Shown: positions 42,308-53,700 of the stretch, one piece after another
Layout: the number at the start of each line of letters is the position of its first letter
Position numbering within the stretch: the first letter of the stretch is position 1
NCBI GenBank assembly: GCA_029263015.1
Contig: JAJCYI010000194.1
Coordinates: forward strand, 1-62,753
DNA: 62,753 nt
From: Saprospiraceae bacterium
GTDB lineage: Bacteria; Bacteroidota; Bacteroidia; Chitinophagales; Saprospiraceae
Reading direction: 5' to 3'
Made by a program: the position numbers and the translations under genes
The notes under the pieces: model-generated
Seen by the model: only the letters and a program-made list of their open reading frames with translations
What the model was told of the DNA's origin: nothing
Databases searched by the model: none

Positions 42308-45265
42308 ATGAAACCCAAGTTCGACTATCTTACCAAGTGCCTTTTACTCTTTATACTGGCAATAGGCATAAGCAGTTTTGCCCAGGCTCAACGTACCATC
42401 TCAGGTATTGTGACTGATGGTGATACTGGCGATCCTCTTATCGGAGCGAACATCCTCGTTATCGGTACTAGTTCCGGTACTATTACCGAGCTAGATGGAA
42501 CCTACTCTTTACAAGTCCCGGCCAATGCTGCCGAGCTGGAGTTTACTTACACAGGTTATGGTGCACTGCGTGTCACCATAGGTGCTTCAAACGTGATTGA
42601 TGTTAATTTAACTTCTGGAGAACTACTTGAGCAAGTAGTAGTTGTCGGATATGGCACAGTCAAGAAAAAAGACTTGACCGGTTCCATTACTTCTGTTAAA
42701 GAAGAAGATTTCAACAAGGGTGTCAATACTTCGCCTGATCAGTTGATCCAAGGAAAAGTGGCCGGTGTCCAGGTTATCAACAACAGTGGGGCACCAGGCA
42801 GTGAAGCCACTGTCCGGATCAGGGGGAACTCTTCCGTCCGTGCAGGCAGCCGACCTTTGTATGTAGTTGATGGCGTGCCGCTCGACGGTGGTTCAGCAAG
42901 GCCATCTGTTGAAATCGAAGAATCGGGGGATGCACCAGGATCCAACCCATTGACCTTTATCAATTCAAACGACATCGCTTCCATCGAAGTGTTGAAAGAC
43001 GCTTCGGCCACCGCCATTTATGGTTCAAGGGGCGCAAACGGTGTCATTATCATCACCACTAAAAAAGGTAAATCGGGGGCTCCAAGCATTAACTTTGGCG
43101 TAACAGTTGGCGTCAGCTCTGTCCTTGAAGAATACGACATCCTAAACGGCGACGAATACCGTCAGTCATTGAGTGATTATGGCCTGACAAATGGGGACTT
43201 TGGGGGCGATGTGGATGCCCAGGATGCAATCCTTCAAACAGGTATCACTCAAAATTATAATTTCTCCATTGGAGGAGGCAGTGACAAAGGCAACTACCGC
43301 ATATCGGCTGGCTACCTCGACCAAGAAGGGATTGCGATTGGAAGCCGTTTGAAAAAATATACGGCTGGCATAACCAGTTCCTATAAATTTCTGGACGACA
43401 GGCTGGGCATTGATTTCAATTTACTGACTGGACACACCACTGAAGATATTGCTCCAGTATCCTCCAATGCAGGCTTTACTGGCAGCTTGATTGGACAGGC
43501 TCTGCAATGGAATCCGACCAAACCGCTCCGCAATAGCGATGGTTCGCTGAACATTGAACTCGGCTCCACTACCATCAATCCGCTTGCCATGAGCGAGGCT
43601 TATTCGGACGCTGCTGATGTCACCAATATCATTGGGAGTATTTCCCCTTCTTTCAAACTAACTGATGGACTGGTATACCGTTTCAGGTATGGCATCAACT
43701 ACAACGAGGGAACTAGGAGAACCCAGATTGCATCGTGGATCAACGTAAATAATGTAGAAGGAAGAGGCTGGGCCAACTACGCCAATAACATCCTCACGAC
43801 CCAGCAGTTTACCCATACCCTGAGCTACAATGCCGATATATCATCCGCTGTGTCTCTCAATGCAGTGGCTGGGTACGAATATCAGAAATTTGACAACAAA
43901 GGTATTAGTATTTCTGCGTTTGAGTTCTTGACTGACGATATTGATTTTACAAATATCCTCCAAAATTCATCTGCCAGCAGCAGAAAAATATCTTCATTTG
44001 CAAACCCTATATCTGAGTTGCAATCCTTTTTTGGACGTGCCAATTTCAACATCAGGGACAAATATCTGGTTACCGCTACAGTAAGGGCTGATGGCTCAAG
44101 TAAATTTGGTGAAAATAATGAATATGGTGTTTTCCCATCAGTTGCTGTTGCCTGGAACCTGACCAATGAAGATTTTGTTGGCAACGACTTGTTCGACCAA
44201 TTGAAACTTCGTGTTGGCTGGGGTCAAACAGGCAACCAGGAATTTCCGGCGGGTGCTGCCCAGGAGCGTTTCAAACTAGATGACAACGGAAGTTTGAGAC
44301 AGGAAAACGTTGCCAACCCTGACCTACAGTGGGAGACTTCTACCACGATCAATGTAGGGGTAGATTTTGCACTTTTTGATTATAAACTGTCCGGTTCTAT
44401 TGAATATTTCAACAAAACGGATGAAGATCTTTTGTTCCAATTCCAAGCCATTGTACCGGCACCTGACACCAAGTACTGGGTCAACCTACCCGGCCAAGTG
44501 GTCAATTCGGGAATAGAGTTAGCCCTGAATGCTTTCTTGTATGACAATGCCGATTTGACTTGGCAAGTTGGTATCAATGCGGCCTTCTTAAATAACGAAT
44601 TGGAGGATTATACAGGCCCTACTTTGCTTGCTGGTCAATTATTTGGACAGGGTAGCTCCGGAGCTACTTCACAACGATTTGAAACTGGTCAGCCGTTGAA
44701 TGCTTTCTTCCTCAGGGAATGGAACGGCATTGGTGCAGATGGTTTTGACGACCTGACCGATGAAGGTAACACCTTATTCTTCAGCGGCGACCCTAACCCT
44801 GACGTCCTGTTGGGTATTAGCACTAACCTTACTTACGGTAATTGGAACATTGGACTGAACTTCAACGGTGCATACGGGAACCAGATCTTTAACAATACTA
44901 AGATGTCTGTCATTCCAATTACCAATCTTGGTACAAGGAACATCGATGCCAGCTTGGTGGGCAATGCTGTCCAGGAAAACAAGGCCAATTCTATCAAGCC
45001 TTCAACTAGGTATTTGGAGGACGGTGATTATCTGAAACTTTCAAATGCAACTTTGTCTTATGATTTAGGGGCCATTGGTAATACTATTAAGAATGTAAGG
45101 ATTTCTATAACTGGTCAGAACCTGCTGGTCTTTACCGATTATTCAGGATTTGACCCAGAGGTGAATACCGTCAATAATTTTGAAGGAATACCTTCATTTG
45201 GTATTGAATATACACCTTACCCTTCAGCACGTACATTCTTGTTTGGTGTTAATTTTTCATTTTAA
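42308..45265 (+). CDS. SusC/RagA-family TonB-linked outer membrane transporter
   Basis: 985 residues: signal peptide to ~28 (FAQAQ), CarboxypepD-like domain (~29-115, RTISGIVTDGDTGDPLIGAN), SusC signature (EQVVVVGYGTVKKKDLTGSI), plug (~120-250, VRIRGNSSVRAGSRPLYVVDGVP; DASATAIYGSRGANGVIIIT) and barrel ending in FLFGVNFSF. It forms the channel that imports glycans, peptides or other oligomers gathered by the lipoprotein SusD encoded next. There is no glycosidase gene in the cluster, so the substrate is not predictable; the CRTAC1 lipoproteins downstream are the only other partners. Confidence 0.96.
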   Translation: MKPKFDYLTKCLLLFILAIGISSFAQAQRTISGIVTDGDTGDPLIGANILVIGTSSGTITELDGTYSLQVPANAAELEFTYTGYGALRVTIGASNVIDVNLTSGELLEQVVVVGYGTVKKKDLTGSITSVKEEDFNKGVNTSPDQLIQGKVAGVQVINNSGAPGSEATVRIRGNSSVRAGSRPLYVVDGVPLDGGSARPSVEIEESGDAPGSNPLTFINSNDIASIEVLKDASATAIYGSRGANGVIIITTKKGKSGAPSINFGVTVGVSSVLEEYDILNGDEYRQSLSDYGLTNGDFGGDVDAQDAILQTGITQNYNFSIGGGSDKGNYRISAGYLDQEGIAIGSRLKKYTAGITSSYKFLDDRLGIDFNLLTGHTTEDIAPVSSNAGFTGSLIGQALQWNPTKPLRNSDGSLNIELGSTTINPLAMSEAYSDAADVTNIIGSISPSFKLTDGLVYRFRYGINYNEGTRRTQIASWINVNNVEGRGWANYANNILTTQQFTHTLSYNADISSAVSLNAVAGYEYQKFDNKGISISAFEFLTDDIDFTNILQNSSASSRKISSFANPISELQSFFGRANFNIRDKYLVTATVRADGSSKFGENNEYGVFPSVAVAWNLTNEDFVGNDLFDQLKLRVGWGQTGNQEFPAGAAQERFKLDDNGSLRQENVANPDLQWETSTTINVGVDFALFDYKLSGSIEYFNKTDEDLLFQFQAIVPAPDTKYWVNLPGQVVNSGIELALNAFLYDNADLTWQVGINAAFLNNELEDYTGPTLLAGQLFGQGSSGATSQRFETGQPLNAFFLREWNGIGADGFDDLTDEGNTLFFSGDPNPDVLLGISTNLTYGNWNIGLNFNGAYGNQIFNNTKMSVIPITNLGTRNIDASLVGNAVQENKANSIKPSTRYLEDGDYLKLSNATLSYDLGAIGNTIKNVRISITGQNLLVFTDYSGFDPEVNTVNNFEGIPSFGIEYTPYPSARTFLFGVNFSF

Positions 45266-45282
45266 TTAAAACGTGCCTAATG

Positions 45283-45322
45283 TGTGGTTTAATTTTTTGA
45301 GAATAAGGCAAAATAAACCACA
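45283..45322 (+). other. SusC-SusD intercistronic hairpin
   Basis: TGTGGTTTA and its complement TAAACCACA enclose a T-rich loop, 17 bases after the susC stop. Such a hairpin could reduce or stabilise transcripts between the two genes. Confidence 0.5.
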
Positions 45323-45439
45323 TGGTAATTGTAAAATGACAATAAAATGTAATAGTGCTGACCACTAGGATTTTACTTTACAAATCGTTCATTTTATTTT
45401 TTACCTTTACTTAATTATGTTTTATCAAAAAAATTTATA

Positions 45440-46945
45440 ATGAAATTTCTAAAAATATTTTTGCCACTGCTGTTTCTTGGCTTCTTTTCCTGTACCGACC
45501 TTGAGGAAGACCTCAGGGAGGACATCACAGGACAACAAGCTGAAGAGCTCGGTGATGTAGATGCCCTGTTAAAAGGGGCCTATGAAAGCCTCCGTGGCCC
45601 TTTTCAAGCACAAGAACAATTCTGGGCACTCCAAGAACTCACTACAGATGAAGCGATCCCTCCGACCAGGGGAGGTGATTGGGACGACAACGGCAAATGG
45701 AGAGCCATCCAGACCCAGACTATTGATGCAGAGCACGGTGACCAGACCAGCACCTTCAATAACTTGCTTCAGGTTGTGTTCAACGCTACCAATGTCCTGA
45801 CTTTCAATCCTTCTCCACAACAAGCTGCCGAAGCAAGGTTTCTCAGGGCTTTTGCCATGTTTGCAGTAGCCGATGGATGGGGTCAGGTGCCTTTCCGCGA
45901 GCCCGGTGAAAATTTGTTGCAGGCTCCCCAGGTTTTGAAAGGGAATGCCCCGCTTGAATTCATCATCAGCGAACTAAACGAAATCCTGAATGACTTGCCC
46001 GATGGCCCAGCCTCGATCGGCAACAAAGACGCTGCAAGGGTGCTGTTGATGAAAGCCCACCTCCACAATGGTGTATTTCCCAGTAGGGAGAGCCCTAAGT
46101 TCGATGCTGGTGATATGAACAAGGTCATAACCTTGGCAGATGATGTTATCAACAGCGGTCGCTACTCACTGTCCGTAAATTACTTTGACAACTTTGCACC
46201 AAACAACGATCAGATTTCCACGGAAAATATATTCACCAATGCAAACCAAGGTGGAGCGAGCAGTGGAAATGTGAGGTCGCGTTGGATGTCCACACTTCAC
46301 TATAACCAAAACCCAAGTGGATGGAACGGTTTTACCACCCTGGCTGACTTTTACGACAAATTTGAGGACGGTGATATCCGTAAGGACAACGAATATCCAG
46401 GGCTTACCGACGTATCCGGCATCCATGCTGGTTTCCTGATAGGCCAACAGTACGATCAGGATGGTACTGCATTGCAAGACCGGAATGGAGCTCCGCTCAT
46501 TTTTACCAGTGATGTCAGTTTAATCGAAACTGGAAACAACTTGGAGGTGACCGGTATCCGGGTCATCAAGTATGCACCTGATTACGTTAGTGGCGACAAT
46601 GCCGATAATGATTATGTTTTATTCCGCTATGGCGATGTTCTGCTTATGAAGGCGGAGGCTGCACTTAGAAATGGAGATGCAGGTACGGCCTTGACGGTGG
46701 TCAATGAATTGAGAGCCAACAGGGGCGCTCCTGCCCTGGCTTCCATCAACCTGGATGTCATGCTCGATGAAAGGGGACGTGAAATGTTCTGGGAAGGCTA
46801 CCGCCGCCAGGACTTGATCCGCTTTGGAAAATACCTGGATGCATGGCAAGAAAAGCCTGCTGGCTCTGCCACACAACTACTCCAGCCGATCCCAAATTCA
46901 GCTTTGGCGGTCAATCCGAACTTAGAACAGAACCCTGGTTATTAA
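45440..46945 (+). CDS. SusD/RagB-family surface lipoprotein
   Basis: 501 residues with lipobox FFSC18 and the SusD fold: AEARFLRAFAMFAVADGWGQVPFREPG (TPR-like helix of the family), FEDGDIRKDNEYPG, and the C-terminal DVLLMKAEAALRNGD..ALTVVNELRANRGAP and ERGREMFWEGYRRQDLIRFGKY signature. It forms the hinged lid of the SusC channel and binds substrate at the cell surface. A 174-base gap separates it from susC; it ends in a strong terminator. Confidence 0.95.
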   Translation: MKFLKIFLPLLFLGFFSCTDLEEDLREDITGQQAEELGDVDALLKGAYESLRGPFQAQEQFWALQELTTDEAIPPTRGGDWDDNGKWRAIQTQTIDAEHGDQTSTFNNLLQVVFNATNVLTFNPSPQQAAEARFLRAFAMFAVADGWGQVPFREPGENLLQAPQVLKGNAPLEFIISELNEILNDLPDGPASIGNKDAARVLLMKAHLHNGVFPSRESPKFDAGDMNKVITLADDVINSGRYSLSVNYFDNFAPNNDQISTENIFTNANQGGASSGNVRSRWMSTLHYNQNPSGWNGFTTLADFYDKFEDGDIRKDNEYPGLTDVSGIHAGFLIGQQYDQDGTALQDRNGAPLIFTSDVSLIETGNNLEVTGIRVIKYAPDYVSGDNADNDYVLFRYGDVLLMKAEAALRNGDAGTALTVVNELRANRGAPALASINLDVMLDERGREMFWEGYRRQDLIRFGKYLDAWQEKPAGSATQLLQPIPNSALAVNPNLEQNPGY

Positions 46946-46975
46946 TTGTTAATCAGGTTTTGAGCAAAATAATGA

Positions 46976-47006
46976 AAAGGCCACCCTGTTGGGGTGGCCT
47001 TTCTTT
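46976..47006 (+). terminator. Intrinsic terminator after susD
   Basis: AAAGGCCACCC and its complement GGGTGGCCTTT (11 bp) with a 5-base loop, followed by TCTTTG. It separates the SusCD unit from the CRTAC1-type genes, which may therefore need their own promoter. Confidence 0.85.
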
Positions 47007-47022
47007 GTAGTCTGAAAATCTA

Positions 47023-47184
47023 AGAGGTTGTTAGGAATTTTGGTTTCGAGTGAAAAATTGTCAATTTTTTGATGAGGCGAGGCAAAAAATTGAAAAATAG
47101 TGGGGCTATGTGACCAATTTTTTAACAAAGCATCATCAAATAAGTGGCAATATTTCGCCGGATGCAAAACTCCTAACAACCTCT
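47023..47184. repeat. Palindromic element, diverged member of the GCCTTG family (copy 3)
   Basis: 162 bp, the same length as copy 2, with different ends: AGAGGTTGTTAGGA and its exact complement. On the minus strand the interior still reads GTTAAAAAATTGG, CATAGC and ATTTTTTGCCTCG, in the order of the other copies. It lies between the susD terminator and the first CRTAC1-type gene. Confidence 0.7.
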
Positions 47185-47284
47185 AATTTGGCCAAGGTTG
47201 GATTTTTTAATGTAAATAGATTTCCAATCGGCCTATTTATTTTAGTTTTACAGGAGTTTCTTCAACAACATTGCCCTGATTTCT

Positions 47285-50200
47285 ATGAGATATTCTACCG
47301 CCATTTCGCTTCTGGTTTTCTTTGTATCTGGTTGTACATCCGATAAAAAACCTGCTCCTCTTTTTGAAAAAATACCCTCCGAATATTCTGGCATCCAGTT
47401 CACCAACCAAATCGAAAATACCAAAGAACTCAATATTTTTAATTACCGCAATTTTTACAACGGAGGCGGTGCCGCCATTGGCGATGTGAATAACGACGGC
47501 CTGCCGGACATCTATTTCACCGGCAACATGGTGAAAAATAAACTTTATCTTAATAAGGGGAATTTCCAGTTTGAAGACATTACTAAAAAAGTAGGGGTAG
47601 AAGGTTCTAAAACCTGGAGCACCGGCGTCGTCATGGTCGATATCAATCACGATGGCTGGCTCGACATCTATGTCTGCAATGCTGGTTATTTTAAAGGGGA
47701 TAACCAGAAAAACGAACTGTTTATCAACCAAGGCCTCCAACCGGGGGGTGAGTTTCCTACTTTCATGGAACAAGCAGCCGATTATAAGCTCGATGAAGCT
47801 GGCTATACCACCCACGCCGCATTCTTCGACTACGACAGCGACGGCGACCTTGATTGCTATATTCTCAACAACAGTTTCATGCCTGTCAACACCCTTAATT
47901 ATAGCAACAACCGGGAATTGTATGCATCTGATTGGCCGGTCAAAGATTTTCTCAAAGGAGGAGGAGATAAATTGATGCGGAATGATGGCGGAATATTTAC
48001 TGATGTCACAAAAGAAGCTGGCGTTTATGGCAGCTTGATCGGTTTTGGCCTGGGCATCACCGTCGGTGATGTAAACGGAGACCACCTGCCGGACATGTAC
48101 GTTTCAAATGATTTTTTTGAAAGGGATTACCTCTACATCAATCAGGGGGACGGGACTTTTACTGAAGAGATCGAAAACTGGATGGAACATCTCAGCCACG
48201 CCTCCATGGGGGCCGATATGGCAGATCTGAACAACGATGGCTTCCCCGAAATATTTGTCACCGAAATGCTCCCAAGTGATGAATACCGCTTGAAAACAAC
48301 AACCCAATTTGAAAATTACAGTACCTACCAATTAAAACAGGAGCGGGGATTTTACCACCAGTACATGCAGAATACCCTCCAGCTGAACAATAAGAACCGT
48401 TCTTTTTCCGAAATCGCGTTTTTTGCAGGCGTAGCTGCTTCCGACTGGAGCTGGGGCGCTCTCATGTTCGATGCCGACAACGACGGGCTTCGGGATATTT
48501 ACATCTGCAACGGCATTTACCAAGATGTAATCGATCAGGATTTTATCAATTTTTTTGCTGATGAAATAGTTCAGAAAATGGTGCTGACAGGAGAAAAAGA
48601 AGACATGGAATCCGTTATTTCAAAAATGCCTTCCAATCCTGTTCTCAATAAGGTTTTCCGCAATCGGGGAGATTTGACTTTTGAGGATGTCGGAGAAAAA
48701 TGGGGCATCACCACACCCTCCTTTTCCAATGGTGCTGCATACGGCGACCTCGATAACGACGGCGACCTCGATTTGGTGGTGAACAACCTCAACATGGAAT
48801 CTTTTATTTTTAAGAACAATGCCAATGCACTGGGAAACCATTATCTCGCCGTGCACCTGGAAGGGACTCCGATGAACCCTTTTGCCATCGGCGCTAAAGT
48901 TTTTGTTCATAAAAACGGTAAAAAACTCAATTCCCAACTTTTCCCAACGAGGGGTTTCCAATCTTCCATTGACTATAAAATGATCTTTGGCCTCGGGCAA
49001 TCAACAGCGGTAGATTCACTCGTAGTCATCTGGCCGGACAGGCAACGCTCCGTTGCTTATGCCCCCCCCATTGATACAACTATTTTAATAAAACACGAAA
49101 AGGCAACGGGTTTCGCCAACTCCAACATTTATGAATATAAAAACAGTGAAAAGGCAGTAGTGGAAGAAACCAAATCTCCCTTTGCGGCCCAAAAGGAAGA
49201 TTTTTTCATCGACTTTTACCAAGAAGGCCTGACCATGCGAATGGTGTCAAGGGAAGGCCCGAAGGCGGCCATTGCAGATGTGGATGGCGATGGCTTGGAG
49301 GATGTCTTTATAGGTGGGGCAAGTGGCCAGGTAGGGAAGTTGTACTTGCAAATTGGGCAGGGTTTTTCTGCGGCAAGCAGCCAAGCGTTTGAAAATGAAA
49401 TAGGATTTGAAGATACTGCTATTGCTTTCTTTGATGCCAACGGGGATAGCAGCCCAGACCTTTTCATCGGATCGGGAGGAAATAACAGCCCGGCCATTTC
49501 CAGACCCATGCAGGATAGAATTTATTTGAATGACGGAAAAGGGAATTTCACCCTCAGTCCGAGTTCACTGCCAGTTAATGGCTTCAACACTTCTGTTGCC
49601 GTACCCCTTGATTTCGATAACGACGGCGATATCGACCTATTTGTGGGAAGCAGGAGCGTGCCAGGTAAATACGGCTTGGCTCCGCCATGTTTTATTTATG
49701 AAAATGGTGGCGATGGGATATTTAAGAACGTGACGAAAAAAATAGCCTCAGAACTGCAAAGCCTCGGCATGGTGACGGACGCATTGCTATCCGACATCAC
49801 TGGCGATGGACAGGATGAACTCATCATCATAGGGGAGTGGATGGCGCCCCAGGTTTTTAAAACCGGAAAAGAAAAATTTGAAAAAATAGAAACCAACCTG
49901 AGCAATTTCCCTGGATGGTGGTACACCATCGAATCTGACGATGTGGACGATGACGGTGACATGGATTTCATCCTCGGCAACCGGGGCGAAAATTTTTACT
50001 TCACCGGCTCACCAGAACAACCCGCCAAACTCTGGGTCTCCGACTTCGACGACAACGGTACCGCTGAAAAAATAATCACCAGGACAATTAATGGCAAAGA
50101 CATGCCTATACCGCTGAAGAGAGAACTGACAGAACAGATTGTCAGCCTGAAAAAGAAATTCCTAAAACATGCCGAGTATGCCACTAAATCCATACAGGAC

Positions 50201-50641
50201 ATTTTTCCAGAAGAGGCTATGGAGAAAGCAAAGGTTTGGGAAGCTACCTATTTCCAATCGGCAGTGGCATTGAACGAGGGGAATGGCAATTTCACCATGA
50301 ACCCGTTGCCAAAAGAAGTACAGTTCTCCTGTGTCTGCGGTATCTACTGCAATGATCTGAACGGAGACGGGAAAAATGACCTGATGCTTGCAGGCAACGA
50401 CAGTGGTTTTATGCCACAGTTTTCTAAATTGGATGCCAGTTTTGGACATGTACTTTTAAATAAAGGCAAGGGAAATTTCAAACGGGTGGACAATCGTGAA
50501 TCAGGCTTTTATGTCCGAGGAGATGTAAAGCAACTTGTGGAGGTCAGCGTAAATGGGAAAAGCTATTTATTGGTAATGATAAACGATAAAAAACCAAAGT
50601 TCTTTTACCTGACTGGACTTGAGACCATAGATATTAGGTAA
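47285..50641 (+). CDS. CRTAC1/ASPIC-type FG-GAP lipoprotein
   Basis: 1118 residues, lipobox SGC17. Contains many VCBS/FG-GAP calcium loops (DVNNDGLPD, DINHDGWLD, DYDSDGDLD, DVNGDHLPD, DADNDGLRD, DLDNDGDLD), and the UnbV/ASPIC segment near 540-580 (GAKVFVHKNGKKLNSQLFPTR split, FQSSIDYKMIFGLG, DSLVVIWPDR). This set is the CRTAC1 type, which in Bacteroidota often follows SusC/SusD genes. It forms two propellers at the cell surface, probably carbohydrate or protein binding; an enzymatic activity is not evident. Paralogue of the next gene (about the same length and order). Confidence 0.9.
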   Translation: MRYSTAISLLVFFVSGCTSDKKPAPLFEKIPSEYSGIQFTNQIENTKELNIFNYRNFYNGGGAAIGDVNNDGLPDIYFTGNMVKNKLYLNKGNFQFEDITKKVGVEGSKTWSTGVVMVDINHDGWLDIYVCNAGYFKGDNQKNELFINQGLQPGGEFPTFMEQAADYKLDEAGYTTHAAFFDYDSDGDLDCYILNNSFMPVNTLNYSNNRELYASDWPVKDFLKGGGDKLMRNDGGIFTDVTKEAGVYGSLIGFGLGITVGDVNGDHLPDMYVSNDFFERDYLYINQGDGTFTEEIENWMEHLSHASMGADMADLNNDGFPEIFVTEMLPSDEYRLKTTTQFENYSTYQLKQERGFYHQYMQNTLQLNNKNRSFSEIAFFAGVAASDWSWGALMFDADNDGLRDIYICNGIYQDVIDQDFINFFADEIVQKMVLTGEKEDMESVISKMPSNPVLNKVFRNRGDLTFEDVGEKWGITTPSFSNGAAYGDLDNDGDLDLVVNNLNMESFIFKNNANALGNHYLAVHLEGTPMNPFAIGAKVFVHKNGKKLNSQLFPTRGFQSSIDYKMIFGLGQSTAVDSLVVIWPDRQRSVAYAPPIDTTILIKHEKATGFANSNIYEYKNSEKAVVEETKSPFAAQKEDFFIDFYQEGLTMRMVSREGPKAAIADVDGDGLEDVFIGGASGQVGKLYLQIGQGFSAASSQAFENEIGFEDTAIAFFDANGDSSPDLFIGSGGNNSPAISRPMQDRIYLNDGKGNFTLSPSSLPVNGFNTSVAVPLDFDNDGDIDLFVGSRSVPGKYGLAPPCFIYENGGDGIFKNVTKKIASELQSLGMVTDALLSDITGDGQDELIIIGEWMAPQVFKTGKEKFEKIETNLSNFPGWWYTIESDDVDDDGDMDFILGNRGENFYFTGSPEQPAKLWVSDFDDNGTAEKIITRTINGKDMPIPLKRELTEQIVSLKKKFLKHAEYATKSIQDIFPEEAMEKAKVWEATYFQSAVALNEGNGNFTMNPLPKEVQFSCVCGIYCNDLNGDGKNDLMLAGNDSGFMPQFSKLDASFGHVLLNKGKGNFKRVDNRESGFYVRGDVKQLVEVSVNGKSYLLVMINDKKPKFFYLTGLETIDIR

Positions 50642-50777
50642 TTTGATAAAAAATAATTTTATATATCACTGATAATCAATATAATCATCCAACTTGCTCG
50701 TCTAAAGTCTAACATGTATTGTCTCACGTCTACTCTGGATATTCAAAAGAAATAAAATTTCCGACTTCAAATAAAAT

Positions 50778-53700
50778 ATGAAAATAGAAAGTTTTTTGAT
50801 TGCCCTTCTGGTGCTACTATTTTTTGGATGTAGCAAGAACGAACAAACCCTACCTCAGTTTGAGCTTTTGCGAAAAGACGCCACTGGCCTCGAGTTCAAA
50901 AACACCCTAATGGAGAGTGTCGATTTTAATGCCCTGAACTATATGTACTACTACAACGGCGGTGGCGTGGGGGCTGGCGATTTCAACAAAGATGGTTTGG
51001 TGGATTTGTATTTCACCAGTAACATGGGTCCCAACAAATTATTCCTGAACCAGGGCAACCTCCAATTCAGGGACGTTACCGAACAAGCTCAATTAGAAGG
51101 AAGGGAAGGCTGGACAACCGGCGTTTCGGTCGTGGACATCAACAACGACGGCCTTTTGGATATTTACGTTGGCCAACTGGGTGATTACCAGACCATGAAG
51201 GGCCAAAATCAATTGTACGTATGTCTGGGGATCGAGGATGGAATTCCTGTTTTTGAAGACCGAGCCATACCTTACGGTCTTGACCTGATCGGCTTTTCCA
51301 CGCAAGCCACCTTTTTTGACTACGACCTCGACGGCGACCTCGACATGTACCAACTCAACTACTCCCTCCACCACAACGGCACTTTTGGCCAACGGAGGTC
51401 TTTTGCTGAAAAAGACCACCCGATGGCAGGCGACAAGCTGATGAGAAATGACAACGGAAAGTTTGTAAACGTCAGCCGTGAAGCAGGCATCCATAGTACC
51501 GTGATCGGATATGGGCTGGGAATAGCAACTGGGGATGTCAACCTGGACGGATGGCCGGATATTTACATCGGCAACGATTTCCACGAAAACGACTACCTCT
51601 ATATCAATCAAAAAGACGGCACTTTCAAAGAGGTATTGACCAGCCAGATGATGCACACCAGCCGCTTCTCCATGGGTGTGGACATGGCAGACATCAATAA
51701 TGATGGTTTTAGTGAAATCATTTCACTAGACATGATGCCCTATGACCCCTTTATCCTGAAAAGCTCACAGGGGGAAAATGAATTCAGTGTCTTTAATTTT
51801 AAACTGGGTTTTGGATATGCTCACCAGTATGCCCGGAACAATTTACAGTTGAACAACGGAGATGGTTCTTTCAGTGAAATTGGCCTGTTTGCCGGCGTTT
51901 ATGCCACCGACTGGTCATGGTCGTCCCTTTTTATGGACTTTGACAACGATGGCTACAAGGACCTTTTTGTTGGAAATGGCATTCCCCGCCGGATGAACGA
52001 CTTAGATTACATTAACTACCGCAAAGGCGACGAAAATTTCAAGTTCCGCACCAATAACAACCACATGATCGAGGAAAACCTGGAGGTGATAGCGAAGATG
52101 CCCAGGATAAAACTGCCCAACAAGTTTTTCAGGAATACCAAAAATCTAAAATTTCAGGACATCGGTGGTCAAATCAAGGGCGCTGTTGATACGTATTCCA
52201 ATGGCGCTGTATATGCCGACCTCGACAACGATGGCGACTTGGACATTGTGGTAAACAACATTGAGGACGAACCTTTTATTTATAAAAACCTGACGGTGGA
52301 AAATGGTGGAAAAAATCAAGATTACCTTTCCTTGCGTTTTGTTGGCCCCTTTGGCAATGTCAATGCAATCGGTGCGAAGGCCGTGGCCTTTAAAGGCATT
52401 GAGAAAATCATCTTTGAGCAATTTCCGGTCAGAGGATTTCAATCAAGTGTTGAGTTGGGGCTGCACATCGGCATCGGTGATTCTTCCAAAGTGGATTCGA
52501 TTCTCGTCATCTGGCCCGACCGGAGCTTTCAGCGCTTGGCAGATTTGAGTTTTAACAAAAAAAATGAAGTGGTATGGCAGAGGGGACTACCCCTGTTGGA
52601 TTTTGATGTTTTTAAACAAAATACAATACAAATAGCTGATTTTAAAGATGTTACGAATAAAACTTCCATTGATTTTAAACATAGTGAAAATCCGTTTATC
52701 GAATTTCACCGAGAGGGCCTGATCCCTCACATGGTCTCCAAGGAAGGGCCAGCATTGGCCGTTGGTGATGTGAACGGGGACGGGCTGGAGGATGTATTTT
52801 TCGGCGGCGCCAAGAATAGAAAAAGTGCGCTGTACCTGCAAAAACCGGACGGCACATTCTACCAAGACACACCTCATGCGATCTTACAGGACAGCCTATT
52901 CGAAGACGTGGATGCCGTTTTTGTTGATATTGAAAACGACGGTGACCTGGACCTCGTTATCGCTGCTGGGGGCAACGAATTCTGGGGCGAACAGGAAGCC
53001 ATGAAACAACGGGGCTTCCTCAACGATGGCCAGGGCAACTTCGAGCGGATGGTTTTTCCTGACATGTTTATGACGGCCTCGTGTGTACTCCCCGCCGACT
53101 TCAATAACGACGGGCTGGTTGACTTTTTCTTTGGGGCGAGGGCCTTGCCATGGAATTTTGGCATCACGCCCAATTCCGTGCTTCTGCAAAATAATGGTAA
53201 GGGCGGGTTTGAAAATGTAACCGAGAAGATCGGCGGCGGCATGAATGAGGTCGGCCTGGTGAAAAACGGTGTTTGGGCAGACATAGACGGCGACGGAGAC
53301 AGCGACCTGTTACTCGCCGTGGAATGGGAACCCATCACCATGTTCCTGAACGATGACGGGCATTTTGAAAAAACAACGGTGAACAACCTGTCTGGTTGGT
53401 GGAACTTTGTTTTGCCCCACGATTTTGACGGCGACGGCGATATGGACATACTTGCCGGGAATCTTGGGGGGAATTCGAGATTGAAACCCACTCCCGCCGA
53501 ACCTGTCCGTTTGTACGTCAACGACTTTGATGACAACGATCAGGTTGAACCCATCCTGACCTATTACCTGGATGGGCGGGAAATCCCCTTTGCCAATTAC
53601 AGCGAGCTGACCAAGCAACTCGTGCATTTGAAAAAGAAATACCTATATGCCAGGGATTTTGCAGCAGCTTCTATGGAGGATCTTTTTGGAAAAGAAAAAC

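Noticed and set aside
45569-46876. Minus-strand frames inside susD
   Set aside because: Shadows of the coding strand; no independent evidence.
47110-47346. 78-codon frame through palindromic element copy 3
   Set aside because: Lies mostly within the repeat and then out of frame over the CRTAC1-type gene.
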